Notes: generated from the letters alone by a model not told the origin. Positions 1 to 6,544 are shown, counted from the stretch's first letter. The stretch: DNA of 10,365 nucleotides from Candidatus Dadabacteria bacterium RIFCSPHIGHO2_12_FULL_53_21 (GCA_001775255.1 MFCJ01000142.1:2634-12998); one strand, 5' to 3'. Translations and numbers: made by a program.

Positions 1-1
1 A

Positions 2-76
2 TCCCCGATAGGGTTGCTTAAAGCCGCGTTCGTCCCGACTGTAATAATATTTCTGTGCTTCTGGTTTCTGGGTTAG
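2..76 (+). CDS. Possible C-terminal end of a membrane protein (partial, cut by left edge)
   Basis: An open frame enters from the left edge and stops at TAG (74-76). Its 24 codons encode a strongly hydrophobic tail that includes the residues PTVIIFLCFWFLG just before the stop, as expected for a last transmembrane helix. If real, the gene would converge on the J-domain/Usp gene that ends at 142. The call is weak because only 24 codons are visible. The opposite strand is also open through this stretch (see the rejected list), so neither reading is secure. No function can be given. Confidence 0.25.
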   Translation, partial: SPIGLLKAAFVPTVIIFLCFWFLG

Positions 77-135
77 AAGCGGGAACCGATTAGAGAGTGA
101 ACCGGCATAGTAATACGGGTCATGATCCCATTCAC

Positions 136-155
136 GGGTATCTATCTGTATACCC
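136..155. repeat. Short inverted repeat across the stop codon of the J-Usp gene
   Basis: GGGTAT (136-141) and ATACCC (150-155) form a perfect 6-bp stem with an 8-nt loop that contains the TAG stop of the minus-strand gene (142-144). No U-run follows on the minus transcript, so this is not a convincing intrinsic terminator. It may be chance, or a weak 3'-end structure. Confidence 0.3.
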
Positions 156-1257
156 TGCGCTCGGGAACCGCCAGCAGGGGGCTCCGGCTCCTGCGCAGGA
201 CCTGCTCCGAAGTACTCCCCCGGAGGGCGTCGAGGAACCCCTGATTCCCCTTTGTCCCCATAACGATTACGTCGGCCGCGATATCATCCGCAACGCTCAG
301 TATCGTCTCGACTACGTTCCCGCGTCTCGTCATCTTCTCCCAAACCCATGAGGCGTGCGAGGGCGGTTGAACGAGCGGCATGCCTGAAGCATCGCCCACG
401 TGCAGGAGCGTAAATACGCAATCGCCGCAGTCAAAGACCTGAGCGAGTTTGTGAGCCGCGTAAATACCGAGAAGCGGGTCCGGCTCCGAGTCAATCGGAA
501 TCAGGATATTCTTTAAGCTTACTGTTCCGTCATGCGGTGTAACGAAACCGCGTTCATTGTCCTTGAGAAAAAGCGTCCAGCCGCCTGAATCCCTGGAAAC
601 CCTCCCGGCGACCGATTTATGGAGAAGTTTTCCCGAGCCCGATCTGTCGTGGGCAGCCAGCACAGAAATGTCGGAAGGGTGAGACTTTAAATAATTCAGT
701 ATCGAGGCTACGGGGTCTTTATGAACGGCGACTACCTTCGAATAGGAGAAGCCGAGACCGCGCAGGTCCTCACCGGCAGTCAGCTCGGAAATAACCTTCC
801 ACCGGACGAGTGTATCCCTTATCTTGGGGAACTCCGATATTACGTCCCTGTTATGGTCGGGCGAGACGTGGAAGAGATCCAGTCTCGCGTTCGCAGAGAG
901 CGCCAATCTCAGGGCGTGAGCGAAGGCGGTTTCGCTCAATTCCGAAAAATCCGTGGTATGAAAAACACTCTTGAAAAACTTATTTGTATTTGAACCTTGT
1001 GCGTTTACGCCGGTTAAATCATTTCGATCGTCCGCCTGCCCCCCTCGTCTCCCGAGCAGTTCTCCGAGGGTATTGTAAGCCTCGTTGATTAGCTTTATCT
1101 TCGATTTCGCGCGAATTTTAAGCCGCTCGTTATTCGAGTACTTATCCGGATGCCAGACCTGTACGAGGTCCCTATAGGCAGTCTTCAGCTCTTCGTCCGA
1201 GAAATTGCGGCTGAGATCGAACAGATCCAGGAATCTCCCGATTTTACGGTCGCTCAT
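142..1257 (-). CDS. J-domain protein fused to two universal stress protein (Usp) domains
   Basis: A 371-aa cytoplasmic protein with no signal peptide or membrane segment. Residues about 8-66 form a J domain with the essential HPD tripeptide at 36-38, the motif that stimulates the ATPase of Hsp70/DnaK. There is no G/F region and no zinc-finger domain, so it is a class C J protein. After a polar linker (about 68-95) comes a first, divergent Usp-like domain (about 98-235) without a clear nucleotide-binding signature. The second Usp domain (about 248-366) has the complete ATP-binding pattern G-2x-G-9x-G-S (G334, G337, G347, S348), followed by SPLLAVP. A likely role is bringing DnaK to Usp-bound clients or to a stress signal; this is inferred. 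The ATG at 1257 is preceded closely by GAGAGGA. The gene lies 15 bp downstream of the lipoprotein gene and is probably cotranscribed with it. Confidence 0.88.
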   Translation of the reverse strand: MSDRKIGRFLDLFDLSRNFSDEELKTAYRDLVQVWHPDKYSNNERLKIRAKSKIKLINEAYNTLGELLGRRGGQADDRNDLTGVNAQGSNTNKFFKSVFHTTDFSELSETAFAHALRLALSANARLDLFHVSPDHNRDVISEFPKIRDTLVRWKVISELTAGEDLRGLGFSYSKVVAVHKDPVASILNYLKSHPSDISVLAAHDRSGSGKLLHKSVAGRVSRDSGGWTLFLKDNERGFVTPHDGTVSLKNILIPIDSEPDPLLGIYAAHKLAQVFDCGDCVFTLLHVGDASGMPLVQPPSHASWVWEKMTRRGNVVETILSVADDIAADVIVMGTKGNQGFLDALRGSTSEQVLRRSRSPLLAVPERRVYR

Positions 1258-1272
1258 TCCTCTCGAGATTTA

Positions 1273-1647
1273 TCAGTTGAGAACGTTATAGCCCCTTCCT
1301 ATCATGCAGTTCCTGTAGATCTGCTCGTAGCCCTGCTCCGAATCATACACCCCTTTGGCGCCTCCGGCGAGACCGCCGATTACGGCGCCGTAAGCGAGCC
1401 CCGCTACGGTATTCCCGGCTATGGTGCCGATAAGCGCGCCCGTGCCGGTGCCCACCGCACCGCCCACTACGGTGTCTTTAGCGGTATTCTTCCAGCCGGG
1501 CGCCCCCTGCTGGGCTATTGCCTTACACTCAGCCTGGTCCCTGTAATACGCGTCGCCGTTGCCGACGCTGCCCGGGTCTACGACGGGGTTATAAGTCTGG
1601 CAGCCGAGTAGTGCAGCCACCGTTATCAGAAACGCAATTTTTTTCAA
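1273..1647 (-). CDS. Small glycine-zipper lipoprotein
   Basis: A 124-aa exported protein. Residues 1-16 are a short lipoprotein signal peptide (MKK, hydrophobic core, then LLGC), so C16 is the likely lipidated residue. Residues about 60-100 are a glycine-rich hydrophobic hairpin with small residues at regular spacing, typical of glycine-zipper envelope proteins. Two further cysteines, C41 and C114, flank this hairpin and could pair in the periplasm. The C-terminal RNCMIGRGYNVL resembles the ending of many small glycine-zipper family proteins. The start is TTG, chosen because the signal peptide begins there and a strong GGAGG lies 8 nt upstream. Family members sit in the outer membrane or periplasm; the exact function is not known. 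It is followed after 15 bp by the J-Usp gene. Confidence 0.85.
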   Translation of the reverse strand: MKKIAFLITVAALLGCQTYNPVVDPGSVGNGDAYYRDQAECKAIAQQGAPGWKNTAKDTVVGGAVGTGTGALIGTIAGNTVAGLAYGAVIGGLAGGAKGVYDSEQGYEQIYRNCMIGRGYNVLN

Positions 1648-1655
1648 TTTATTGA

Positions 1656-1660
1656 CCTCC
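1656..1660 (-). promoter_or_regulatory. Shine-Dalgarno GGAGG that decides a TTG start
   Basis: On the minus strand GGAGG lies 8 nt before the TTG at 1645-1647. The codons after this TTG encode the complete lipoprotein signal peptide, which supports the non-ATG start. Confidence 0.7.
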
Positions 1661-1702
1661 GCATGATTTCTACGAACTTACTTATCCAGTCATTACCAAT
1701 AT

Positions 1703-1715
1703 AATAACCGTTATT
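1703..1715. repeat. 13-bp palindrome AATAAC-C-GTTATT
   Basis: A perfect 6-bp inverted repeat around a central C overlaps the TAA stop (1711-1713) of the exported 224-aa gene and lies about 56 bp upstream of the lipoprotein start. As RNA it could form only a weak 5-bp A/U stem with a 3-nt loop and no following U-run, so it is a poor terminator. It could be a protein-binding site for the lipoprotein operon, or chance. Confidence 0.25.
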
Positions 1716-2385
1716 CTTTCATTTCCTGAGAAATTTCTACAGAATCCTCTCCGACCGGACCCTTGAGTGTATAACCGACGAGCGGGGTGTAGGAGCCGAG
1801 ATTGTAATCCCTTACCGTCAGGACACATTTGGTCAGGCTGTTTTCGGGATAGCACGAATACGATATATTCGAACCTGCGACCTTATTCGTATCCCCGTCT
1901 ACAACCACGGACGGTATCAGTCCGAAGTTGTGGACATCGAACCCGCCCTTATCGTTTTTCGAGGCGCGGAAAAGACCCACGGATTCCACTTCATCCGTAT
2001 CGAGGGGTTGGGCTCCGGTGCTCACGACGGACATACTCCTCGCCTCCTCGTAAATAATAGGCTGGCCGCCTATGTCGTTAACCCTGTCGAGGATGTTTAT
2101 TGTAATGCTATTCACCGGGACCCCTTCTTTAGATTTCGTTATCACTATCTCTATCGGCACCTCGAAATCATCGCCGCCCGCACTCGCCGCCTGACCGAAT
2201 TTTCTGACCTTCGTAACATCGACTCCGTCCTGCTCAGATTCGGTAACCAGCGTTTTCCCGGCAAGCAGACTGTCGTATAGCCGACGGAATTCGGTTATCG
2301 TTATGTCCGATTCGGAGGCATTTAGATTGCTGCCCCCGATCAGAAGGATTATCATTAATCCCGCAAACGCTTTGATTCTACCCAT
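1711..2385 (-). CDS. Exported protein of unknown function
   Basis: I do not recognise this 224-aa protein. Residues 1-24 form a Sec signal peptide (MGRIK, hydrophobic core, then LNA before SES), which predicts a periplasmic or secreted mature protein of about 200 residues. The mature part has no further membrane segment. It alternates short polar and beta-prone stretches and has only two cysteines, C178 and C187, nine residues apart in the C-terminal third; these may form a disulphide loop. The ATG at 2385 has GGGAGG five bases upstream and a well-placed promoter at 2428-2456. It lies 63 bp upstream of the glycine-zipper lipoprotein on the same strand and may share its transcript. Both products are envelope-directed, but no function should be assigned. 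Confidence 0.75.
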   Translation of the reverse strand: MGRIKAFAGLMIILLIGGSNLNASESDITITEFRRLYDSLLAGKTLVTESEQDGVDVTKVRKFGQAASAGGDDFEVPIEIVITKSKEGVPVNSITINILDRVNDIGGQPIIYEEARSMSVVSTGAQPLDTDEVESVGLFRASKNDKGGFDVHNFGLIPSVVVDGDTNKVAGSNISYSCYPENSLTKCVLTVRDYNLGSYTPLVGYTLKGPVGEDSVEISQEMKE

Positions 2386-2427
2386 CTCTGCCTCCCTTGG
2401 TTCATTTCTCTTTCACTTTATATGACC

Positions 2428-2456
2428 ATTCTAACCCCAAACATAATTCAATTCAA
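2428..2456 (-). promoter_or_regulatory. Promoter of the exported 224-aa gene (TTGAAT-17-TAGAAT)
   Basis: On the minus strand the -35 is TTGAAT (2451-2456) and the -10 is TAGAAT (2428-2433), separated by exactly 17 bp. Matches to the sigma-70 consensus are 4/6 and 5/6. Transcription would begin near 2421 and leave a leader of about 36 nt that contains the GGGAGG ribosome binding site. Confidence 0.5.
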
Positions 2457-2469
2457 GCGATATATGTCC

Positions 2470-2499
2470 TTCACACCACGGTAAATTTTAATTTAAAAT
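2470..2499 (+). promoter_or_regulatory. Candidate promoter of the VIT-type gene (TTCACA-18-TAAAAT)
   Basis: TTCACA (2470-2475, 5/6) and TAAAAT (2494-2499, 5/6) are separated by 18 bp on the plus strand. Transcription would start near 2506, only a few bases before the ATG at 2513. A perfect TATAAT is also present at 2506-2511 but has no matching -35. The AGGTG at 2501-2505 is a plausible ribosome binding site only if transcription starts further upstream, so promoter and start codon are both uncertain. Confidence 0.35.
2485..2499. promoter_or_regulatory. Perfect AT-rich inverted repeat, possible operator of the VIT-type gene
   Basis: ATTTTAA-T-TTAAAAT is a perfect 7-bp inverted repeat around one base. 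It overlaps the candidate -10 of the iron-transport-like gene, a typical place for a repressor site. Iron-responsive regulators are known to control MbfA in rhizobia. The regulator here is unknown and AT-rich palindromes can arise by chance. Confidence 0.35.
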
Positions 2500-2512
2500 C
2501 AGGTGTATAATA

Positions 2513-3042
2513 ATGGAGATGGAAGCGGAAAAGACAACTGAAACAGGGATGAATCAGGGTCGTGACGATGAGCGGCGGAGGTTCATACTCCAGATCGTGC
2601 AGCCTGGGCTCGCAGGGCTCATGGACGGCACGGTGTCGTCCCTTGTTGCCCCATTGTTTGCCGCTGCGCTCGCTACGAGGGACAGCAGGACGGCGTTCCT
2701 CGTGGGCCTTGCCACGGCCCCGTCGGGGCCGGCATAAGCATGGCGTTCTCCGAGGCGCTTTCAGACGACGGAAGAATAAGCGGCAGAGGGAGCCCGTGGC
2801 TGAGGGGGATAATCGAAGGGTTCATGACGTTTCTGGGCGCTATAGGACACGCCCTCCCCTTCCTGATCGATAGGTTCGAAACCGCTTTGATAGTCGCGTC
2901 GGTCGTGGTCGGGGCCGAGCTTATAACTATCGCCTACATAAGAAAGCGGTATATGGACACTCCGTTCCTATCGGCTGCTTTCCAGATTATTGTAGGCGGG
3001 CTTATTGTTCTGGCCGCCGGGATACTGATCGGGAAAAGCTGA
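2513..3042 (+). pseudogene. MbfA/VIT1-CCC1-type iron-transport membrane protein, broken by one frameshift
   Basis: Two adjacent open frames are one interrupted gene. The first (2513-2737) encodes QPGLAGLMDGTVSSLVAPLF...FLVGLATA. After a shift at about 2720-2722 the other frame continues VGAGISMAFSEALSDDGR...RYMDTPFLSAA and ends GILIGKS at 3042. Together these give the conserved order of the VIT domain found at the C-terminus of MbfA iron exporters, about 176 aa with several membrane helices. The ferritin-like N-terminal domain of MbfA is absent; only about 25 polar residues precede the first helix. Restoring one base gives an uninterrupted protein. If functional, it would move ferrous iron or manganese out of the cytosol. 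The break may be a true mutation or a sequencing error, because it coincides with a 7-bp GC hairpin. The second part has no good ribosome binding site. The stop lies 1 bp from the converging NADH dehydrogenase stop. Confidence 0.8.
2715..2731. repeat. GC hairpin at the frameshift point
   Basis: CGGCCCC (2715-2721) and GGGGCCG (2725-2731) form a perfect 7-bp all-GC stem with a 3-nt loop. The run of four C (2718-2721) lies exactly where the VIT reading frame changes. Such compact hairpins promote polymerase slippage and read errors, which offers a direct cause for the lost base. Confidence 0.75.
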
Positions 3043-3043
3043 T

Positions 3044-5074
3044 TTAAATTCCTATTTCGCTGAGTTTTTCGAGGACGAACCCCAGCATCCCGTCCCTCCT
3101 CACATAACCCTCGATATGGAGGCTCGAGGGATCGTCGACGACAGGGACCCATTTAAGCCCCCGCACACGCATCGTTCCCGCGACTACAGTGCTCGAATCT
3201 TTAACGGTGACACAGACGGGCGATTGATTCATGAATTCCGAGACCTTCGTTTCCGGCCTCACTGCGGCATCCACGGCCCGGAAGATGTCGGTACGCGTAA
3301 CAATACCCAGGAGCTTGCCGGAGTCGTCCACGACACAGCAGAATTCGAGTTCGTCGCCGCTCACTTTCCTGACCGCGTCCCGGAAGGTATCGGACGGTGA
3401 AAGCCTGTCGGAAAGGGGTTTGATAAACGTGCCGAGAGGCTCCGCCTTCAGTATGTTGTACGCAGCGGGAATTCGCTCCCATATATCGCTGCTCCTTCTC
3501 CGCACGGCATCGGCGAGAAATTCCTTAAAAGGCGCAAGGGTGCCCGATATCTGCTGAAATACCTTACTGCCCATAACGGTGAGCTCGACGTTTGTCCTCG
3601 CCCTGACGCCCGCGCTGCGGTTCCGGTTCTCGAGGAGCGCCATTTCGCCGAAGAAATCACCCTGGCCGAGCACCGCAAGCACGGTTTCCTTTCCGCTTTC
3701 AGCGGACGTCCTCAGTACCTCCACTTCACCCGACTCTATTATGTAGAAGCTTACCGAAGGGTCCCCTTCCTTAAAGATATAATCCCCCGGTTGAAAATGG
3801 GCCCTCGAAACCCTCTCAGTCTTATCCCCCTTGGGATGCGCCAGGTCCCGGGAATAGAATATTTCCCATGCCCAGTCGAATCCTACCTTGAGCTGGTGCG
3901 AGAGAGAGGGGAGCTTGAACAGATAAACGGAGCGCCATAAGAACCACGCGAGGAAGCCCGAAATATGGATTCCGAGGAACTCCGCCACCGCGTTATGACC
4001 CCCTATAGCGCATAACTGGCCGATCAGTTTGAACCTGAAGGGCTTCGTCTCCTGACCCTTCAGCACCCTGACTATATTATCAGCCGCCTGTCTCCCCTGT
4101 CTCTCCGCGAACTGTCCGGTCGTGGGGCTCGGCATTTTATCATAGTCATTCATAATAAATGCGCAGTCGCCTATCGCCCAAACGTTGCCGATTCCACTGA
4201 CCCTCATATCGGGCTCGGTAAGCAGCCTGCCCTTGTCCTTGGGCACGTCCAGCTTATCGATCATCGGGGAGGGGGCGTTACCGACGGTACATACGATGGT
4301 GGCGCCCTCGATAGATCCCCCGTCGGAGAATCCGACGCCCTCGGGGGTCATATACGAGACACGCTTGCTCAATACGACCTTTACGCCCGCCTGCTCCATC
4401 TTTATCCTGGCGAAATCCCTGAGGTCGGAAGTGACCTCGGGCAAGATCTGATCCCGCGAATGAATGAGAGTGACCTTTATCTCCTCCTTCGGGATGTTTC
4501 TATAATATTTCCGAGTTTCCCTGACGAGGTCGTTTATTTCCCCGGCTACTTCCACTCCGCTGAACCCGCCGCCCACAATAACAAACGACAGGTACCACTT
4601 CCTGAGGTCGATGTTGTCGGCGATCTCCGCGTTCTCCATCTGCTGGAGGACGTGGTAACGGAGCGCCACGGCGTCGCCCACGGTCTTCAATGGGAAGGCA
4701 TGGTCCGCCATCCCGGCGATGAGGCCCATGTTAACGTCAGATCCGCACGCTATCACGAGGTGGTCGTAATACATCATCCCCTTTTTACTGCGGTCGCCCA
4801 AGAACTCGACGTAATTATTGTTCACGTCGATGTGTATCACGTCCTCGGTCCTGCAGTAAACGCCGGGGAGCATCTGTCTCAAGGGCACGGCCACGGGCTC
4901 GGGGCTTATAGACGCCCCGACGACCTCGGCGAGGAGAGGCTGGAAAACCATGTAGTTCTCGCTGTTGAAAAGGATTATATCGGCCTCTTCCCTCGCGAGC
5001 TTGCCGCGAAGGGTCTTGGCGCATTTCACACCCGCGAATCCCCCGCCGATTATAAGAATCTGTTTCCTGACCAT
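3044..5074 (-). CDS. Type II NADH:quinone oxidoreductase fused to cyclic-nucleotide-binding and CBS domains
   Basis: A 676-aa three-part protein. Residues 1-410 are NDH-2: FAD-binding IIGGGFAG (8-15), NADH-binding VGGGFSG (167-173), VWAIGDCA (298-305) for the flavin, a QFAERQG quinone-site-like segment (321-327), and an amphipathic/hydrophobic membrane-attachment tail (about 349-407). NDH-2 transfers electrons from NADH to quinone at the inner cytoplasmic face without pumping protons. Residues about 425-535 form a cyclic-nucleotide-binding domain with an intact phosphate cassette (FFGEMALL 474-481, then R486-S487). Residues about 546-605 and 610-670 form a CBS pair, which usually binds adenosine nucleotides. 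Classical NDH-2 ends near 400-450 residues, so the last 250 are extra and probably regulatory (inference). The ATG at 5074 has GGGAG upstream. The gene lies 88 bp downstream of the DsbD-N-like gene. Confidence 0.9.
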   Translation of the reverse strand: MVRKQILIIGGGFAGVKCAKTLRGKLAREEADIILFNSENYMVFQPLLAEVVGASISPEPVAVPLRQMLPGVYCRTEDVIHIDVNNNYVEFLGDRSKKGMMYYDHLVIACGSDVNMGLIAGMADHAFPLKTVGDAVALRYHVLQQMENAEIADNIDLRKWYLSFVIVGGGFSGVEVAGEINDLVRETRKYYRNIPKEEIKVTLIHSRDQILPEVTSDLRDFARIKMEQAGVKVVLSKRVSYMTPEGVGFSDGGSIEGATIVCTVGNAPSPMIDKLDVPKDKGRLLTEPDMRVSGIGNVWAIGDCAFIMNDYDKMPSPTTGQFAERQGRQAADNIVRVLKGQETKPFRFKLIGQLCAIGGHNAVAEFLGIHISGFLAWFLWRSVYLFKLPSLSHQLKVGFDWAWEIFYSRDLAHPKGDKTERVSRAHFQPGDYIFKEGDPSVSFYIIESGEVEVLRTSAESGKETVLAVLGQGDFFGEMALLENRNRSAGVRARTNVELTVMGSKVFQQISGTLAPFKEFLADAVRRRSSDIWERIPAAYNILKAEPLGTFIKPLSDRLSPSDTFRDAVRKVSGDELEFCCVVDDSGKLLGIVTRTDIFRAVDAAVRPETKVSEFMNQSPVCVTVKDSSTVVAGTMRVRGLKWVPVVDDPSSLHIEGYVRRDGMLGFVLEKLSEIGI

Positions 5075-5162
5075 CTATTCACGCTCCCTGCCTTCAGGAT
5101 ATTCAAGCGTTGTTAATTTTATGTTAAGGATAAGGCCGCAAATATTCTTTGGATTATCATTT

Positions 5163-6023
5163 CTATTTTGAGAGCGGAACCTGTAATTCGTAACCCGACC
5201 TTTTACCGCCCTTGTCCGTGTAAACGATGAGGGTTTCAAGCCCCTTTTGCAGCTGTCCGCCTGACGGGAGTACTTTCACGTCGAACGCGGCCGAGCTTTT
5301 ACCGCTCCCCTTATCCGTCCCTGCGACTATATCGTCAACGATGAAAGAATTTCCCGGCACGGGGTATAGCCCGATGCCGCTCAAGCCGTCTTTCGGACCG
5401 AGCAGGATCACGACCGAGTACTCGTTCTCACGCTTCGAAACAGTTTTTATATCTATATCAAAAGGCGGCGTTCTCCCGGAATAATTCACGGGCAGACGGG
5501 CGCTCCATTCCGAGAACAAGTCCGTGTTTACACGTTCGGCGCTCTTTGAAACCGGCATCTCGAGCTCAAGCCCGGCCTTGCCCGGAATGCATATATCCCT
5601 GCAGCTGACCCACGAGACCAAAGCCGTTATCTTTACGGACGCGCCCGGCTTGAGATCGAGGGGGGGAGTGACGCGGGCCGAGAGGAGAAGCGAATCTTCG
5701 TAGCCGTAGTCGGTTAGACCCCCCGCTCCCTTCAATACGGAAGGTATTGGCCACTTGAGCTCCGAAGCGGTAAAGCCCCGAGGGAGCGTGAATACGACCG
5801 AAGTGGGGAGACCCGAATCCCCCGGGTTCTTCCAGTATACATGCCAGTGGGGATCGATCTTGAGGAGCACCCCTACCTCGAACGGCGCGCCCGGCGTTAC
5901 CGCGGAAACGTCTGCCAGAATCCCGGCCTCTACGGGCCGGGGCCGCTCACCGGCGACCGCCCCCGGCCGAGCGGCTGAGAGGATGGAGCACGTCATGAAA
6001 AACAACAGTGTGAATCTAATCAT
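5163..6023 (-). CDS. Exported DsbD N-terminal-domain-like protein, stand-alone
   Basis: A 286-aa periplasmic protein from the ATG at 6023. Residues 1-24 are a signal peptide ending AVA before GERP. Residues about 28-160 match the DsbD-N/ScsB-type periplasmic domain: DPHWHVYWKNPGDSGLP (57-73), a YGYED segment (106-110), and the redox cysteine pair C141-RDI-C145 followed by IPGKAGLELEMPV. In DsbD this domain passes electrons from the membrane domain to periplasmic thiol proteins. The remaining part (about 180-286) is beta-prone. No transmembrane reductase domain or thioredoxin domain follows, so a separate partner would be needed. A longer frame begins at GTG 6089 inside the thioesterase gene, but it would put 22 basic/polar residues before the signal peptide; the ATG has GGGA a few bases upstream and is preferred. 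Confidence 0.82.
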   Translation of the reverse strand: MIRFTLLFFMTCSILSAARPGAVAGERPRPVEAGILADVSAVTPGAPFEVGVLLKIDPHWHVYWKNPGDSGLPTSVVFTLPRGFTASELKWPIPSVLKGAGGLTDYGYEDSLLLSARVTPPLDLKPGASVKITALVSWVSCRDICIPGKAGLELEMPVSKSAERVNTDLFSEWSARLPVNYSGRTPPFDIDIKTVSKRENEYSVVILLGPKDGLSGIGLYPVPGNSFIVDDIVAGTDKGSGKSSAAFDVKVLPSGGQLQKGLETLIVYTDKGGKRSGYELQVPLSK

Positions 6024-6076
6024 CTTATTCCCGTTTCGATTCGATTGGTAATGTCTCCGCATGCTGCGCCCAAGCT

Positions 6077-6544
6077 TTATTTGAACCACTTTTCAGGGGA
6101 TACCCGTACGGCGAGGACCTCACCGCGCGCGCATTCGACGTCGTCCGAATAAAGCCCGCAGGATACAAGGGTTTTCTTCCCCTCCCTCTTTTCCACGCCC
6201 GCCCTGAGGGTTACGGACCTTGCGATTGGCGTAGGTTTGTGATAATCGATCTTCATCGACGCCGTAACATACCATATGAAGGGCTCGCTGTTTAATTCCC
6301 TCTTTTCCCCCCTGTATGCGTCCGCTATGGCGGTGCAGATAGAATGGCAGTCGATAATAGTGGCGATTATACCCCCGTTCAGGTAATCGTCGGGGCCCGC
6401 CTTGTGATCCCTGGACGGCAGGAAGACCGATAGGGATTCATCGCCGTCCCAGAAGCTCTTAAGATGGAGTCCGTGCTCGTTCCCGCTCCCGCACCCCCAG
6501 CACCTGTTCATATCCCAGTAATCCTGAAATGCATTCCCGCTCAT
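6077..6544 (-). CDS. PaaI-type hotdog-fold thioesterase
   Basis: A 155-aa cytoplasmic enzyme of the PaaI/hotdog thioesterase superfamily, which hydrolyses acyl-CoA (or acyl carrier) thioesters. The family signature is visible as LNGGIIATIIDCH (55-67), where N56, GG (57-58) and D65 lie on the substrate helix region, with beta strands such as VTASMKIDYHKPTP (93-106) following. Near the N-terminus CWGCG (15-19) is a CxxCG element seen in a subgroup of these proteins; whether it binds metal is unknown. The length is normal for a single hotdog domain acting as a dimer or tetramer. GGAG lies 8 nt before the ATG. The gene lies 104 bp downstream of recF and 53 bp upstream of the preferred DsbD-N-like start. 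The substrate cannot be told from the sequence. Confidence 0.85.
   Translation of the reverse strand: MSGNAFQDYWDMNRCWGCGSGNEHGLHLKSFWDGDESLSVFLPSRDHKAGPDDYLNGGIIATIIDCHSICTAIADAYRGEKRELNSEPFIWYVTASMKIDYHKPTPIARSVTLRAGVEKREGKKTLVSCGLYSDDVECARGEVLAVRVSPEKWFK

Noticed and set aside
1..141. Open minus-strand frame running from inside the J-Usp gene to the left edge, rich in Y, R, K and Q
   Set aside because: It is open for 47 codons after the J-Usp stop but has no ATG, GTG or TTG there. That length is not unusual by chance, and the plus strand gives a more protein-like hydrophobic end with a stop.
136..155. Intrinsic terminator at the end of the J-Usp gene
   Set aside because: The stem is only 6 bp with an 8-nt loop, and no T-run follows on the minus strand.
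2706..2745. Programmed -1 frameshift in the VIT gene
   Set aside because: The C-run and hairpin are suggestive, but there is no X-XXY-YYZ slippery heptamer, and the hairpin starts at the shift point rather than several bases after it. Mutation or base-call error is simpler.
4460..5116. 218-codon plus-strand open frame opposite the NADH dehydrogenase
   Set aside because: It is a shadow frame of a GC-rich gene. It has no recognisable domain, and the minus-strand frame carries all the NDH-2 motifs.
6024..6089. GTG 6089 start for the DsbD-N-like gene, overlapping the thioesterase gene
   Set aside because: It would place 22 basic and polar residues ahead of a clear signal peptide; ATG 6023 gives a normal signal peptide and has a GGGA upstream.
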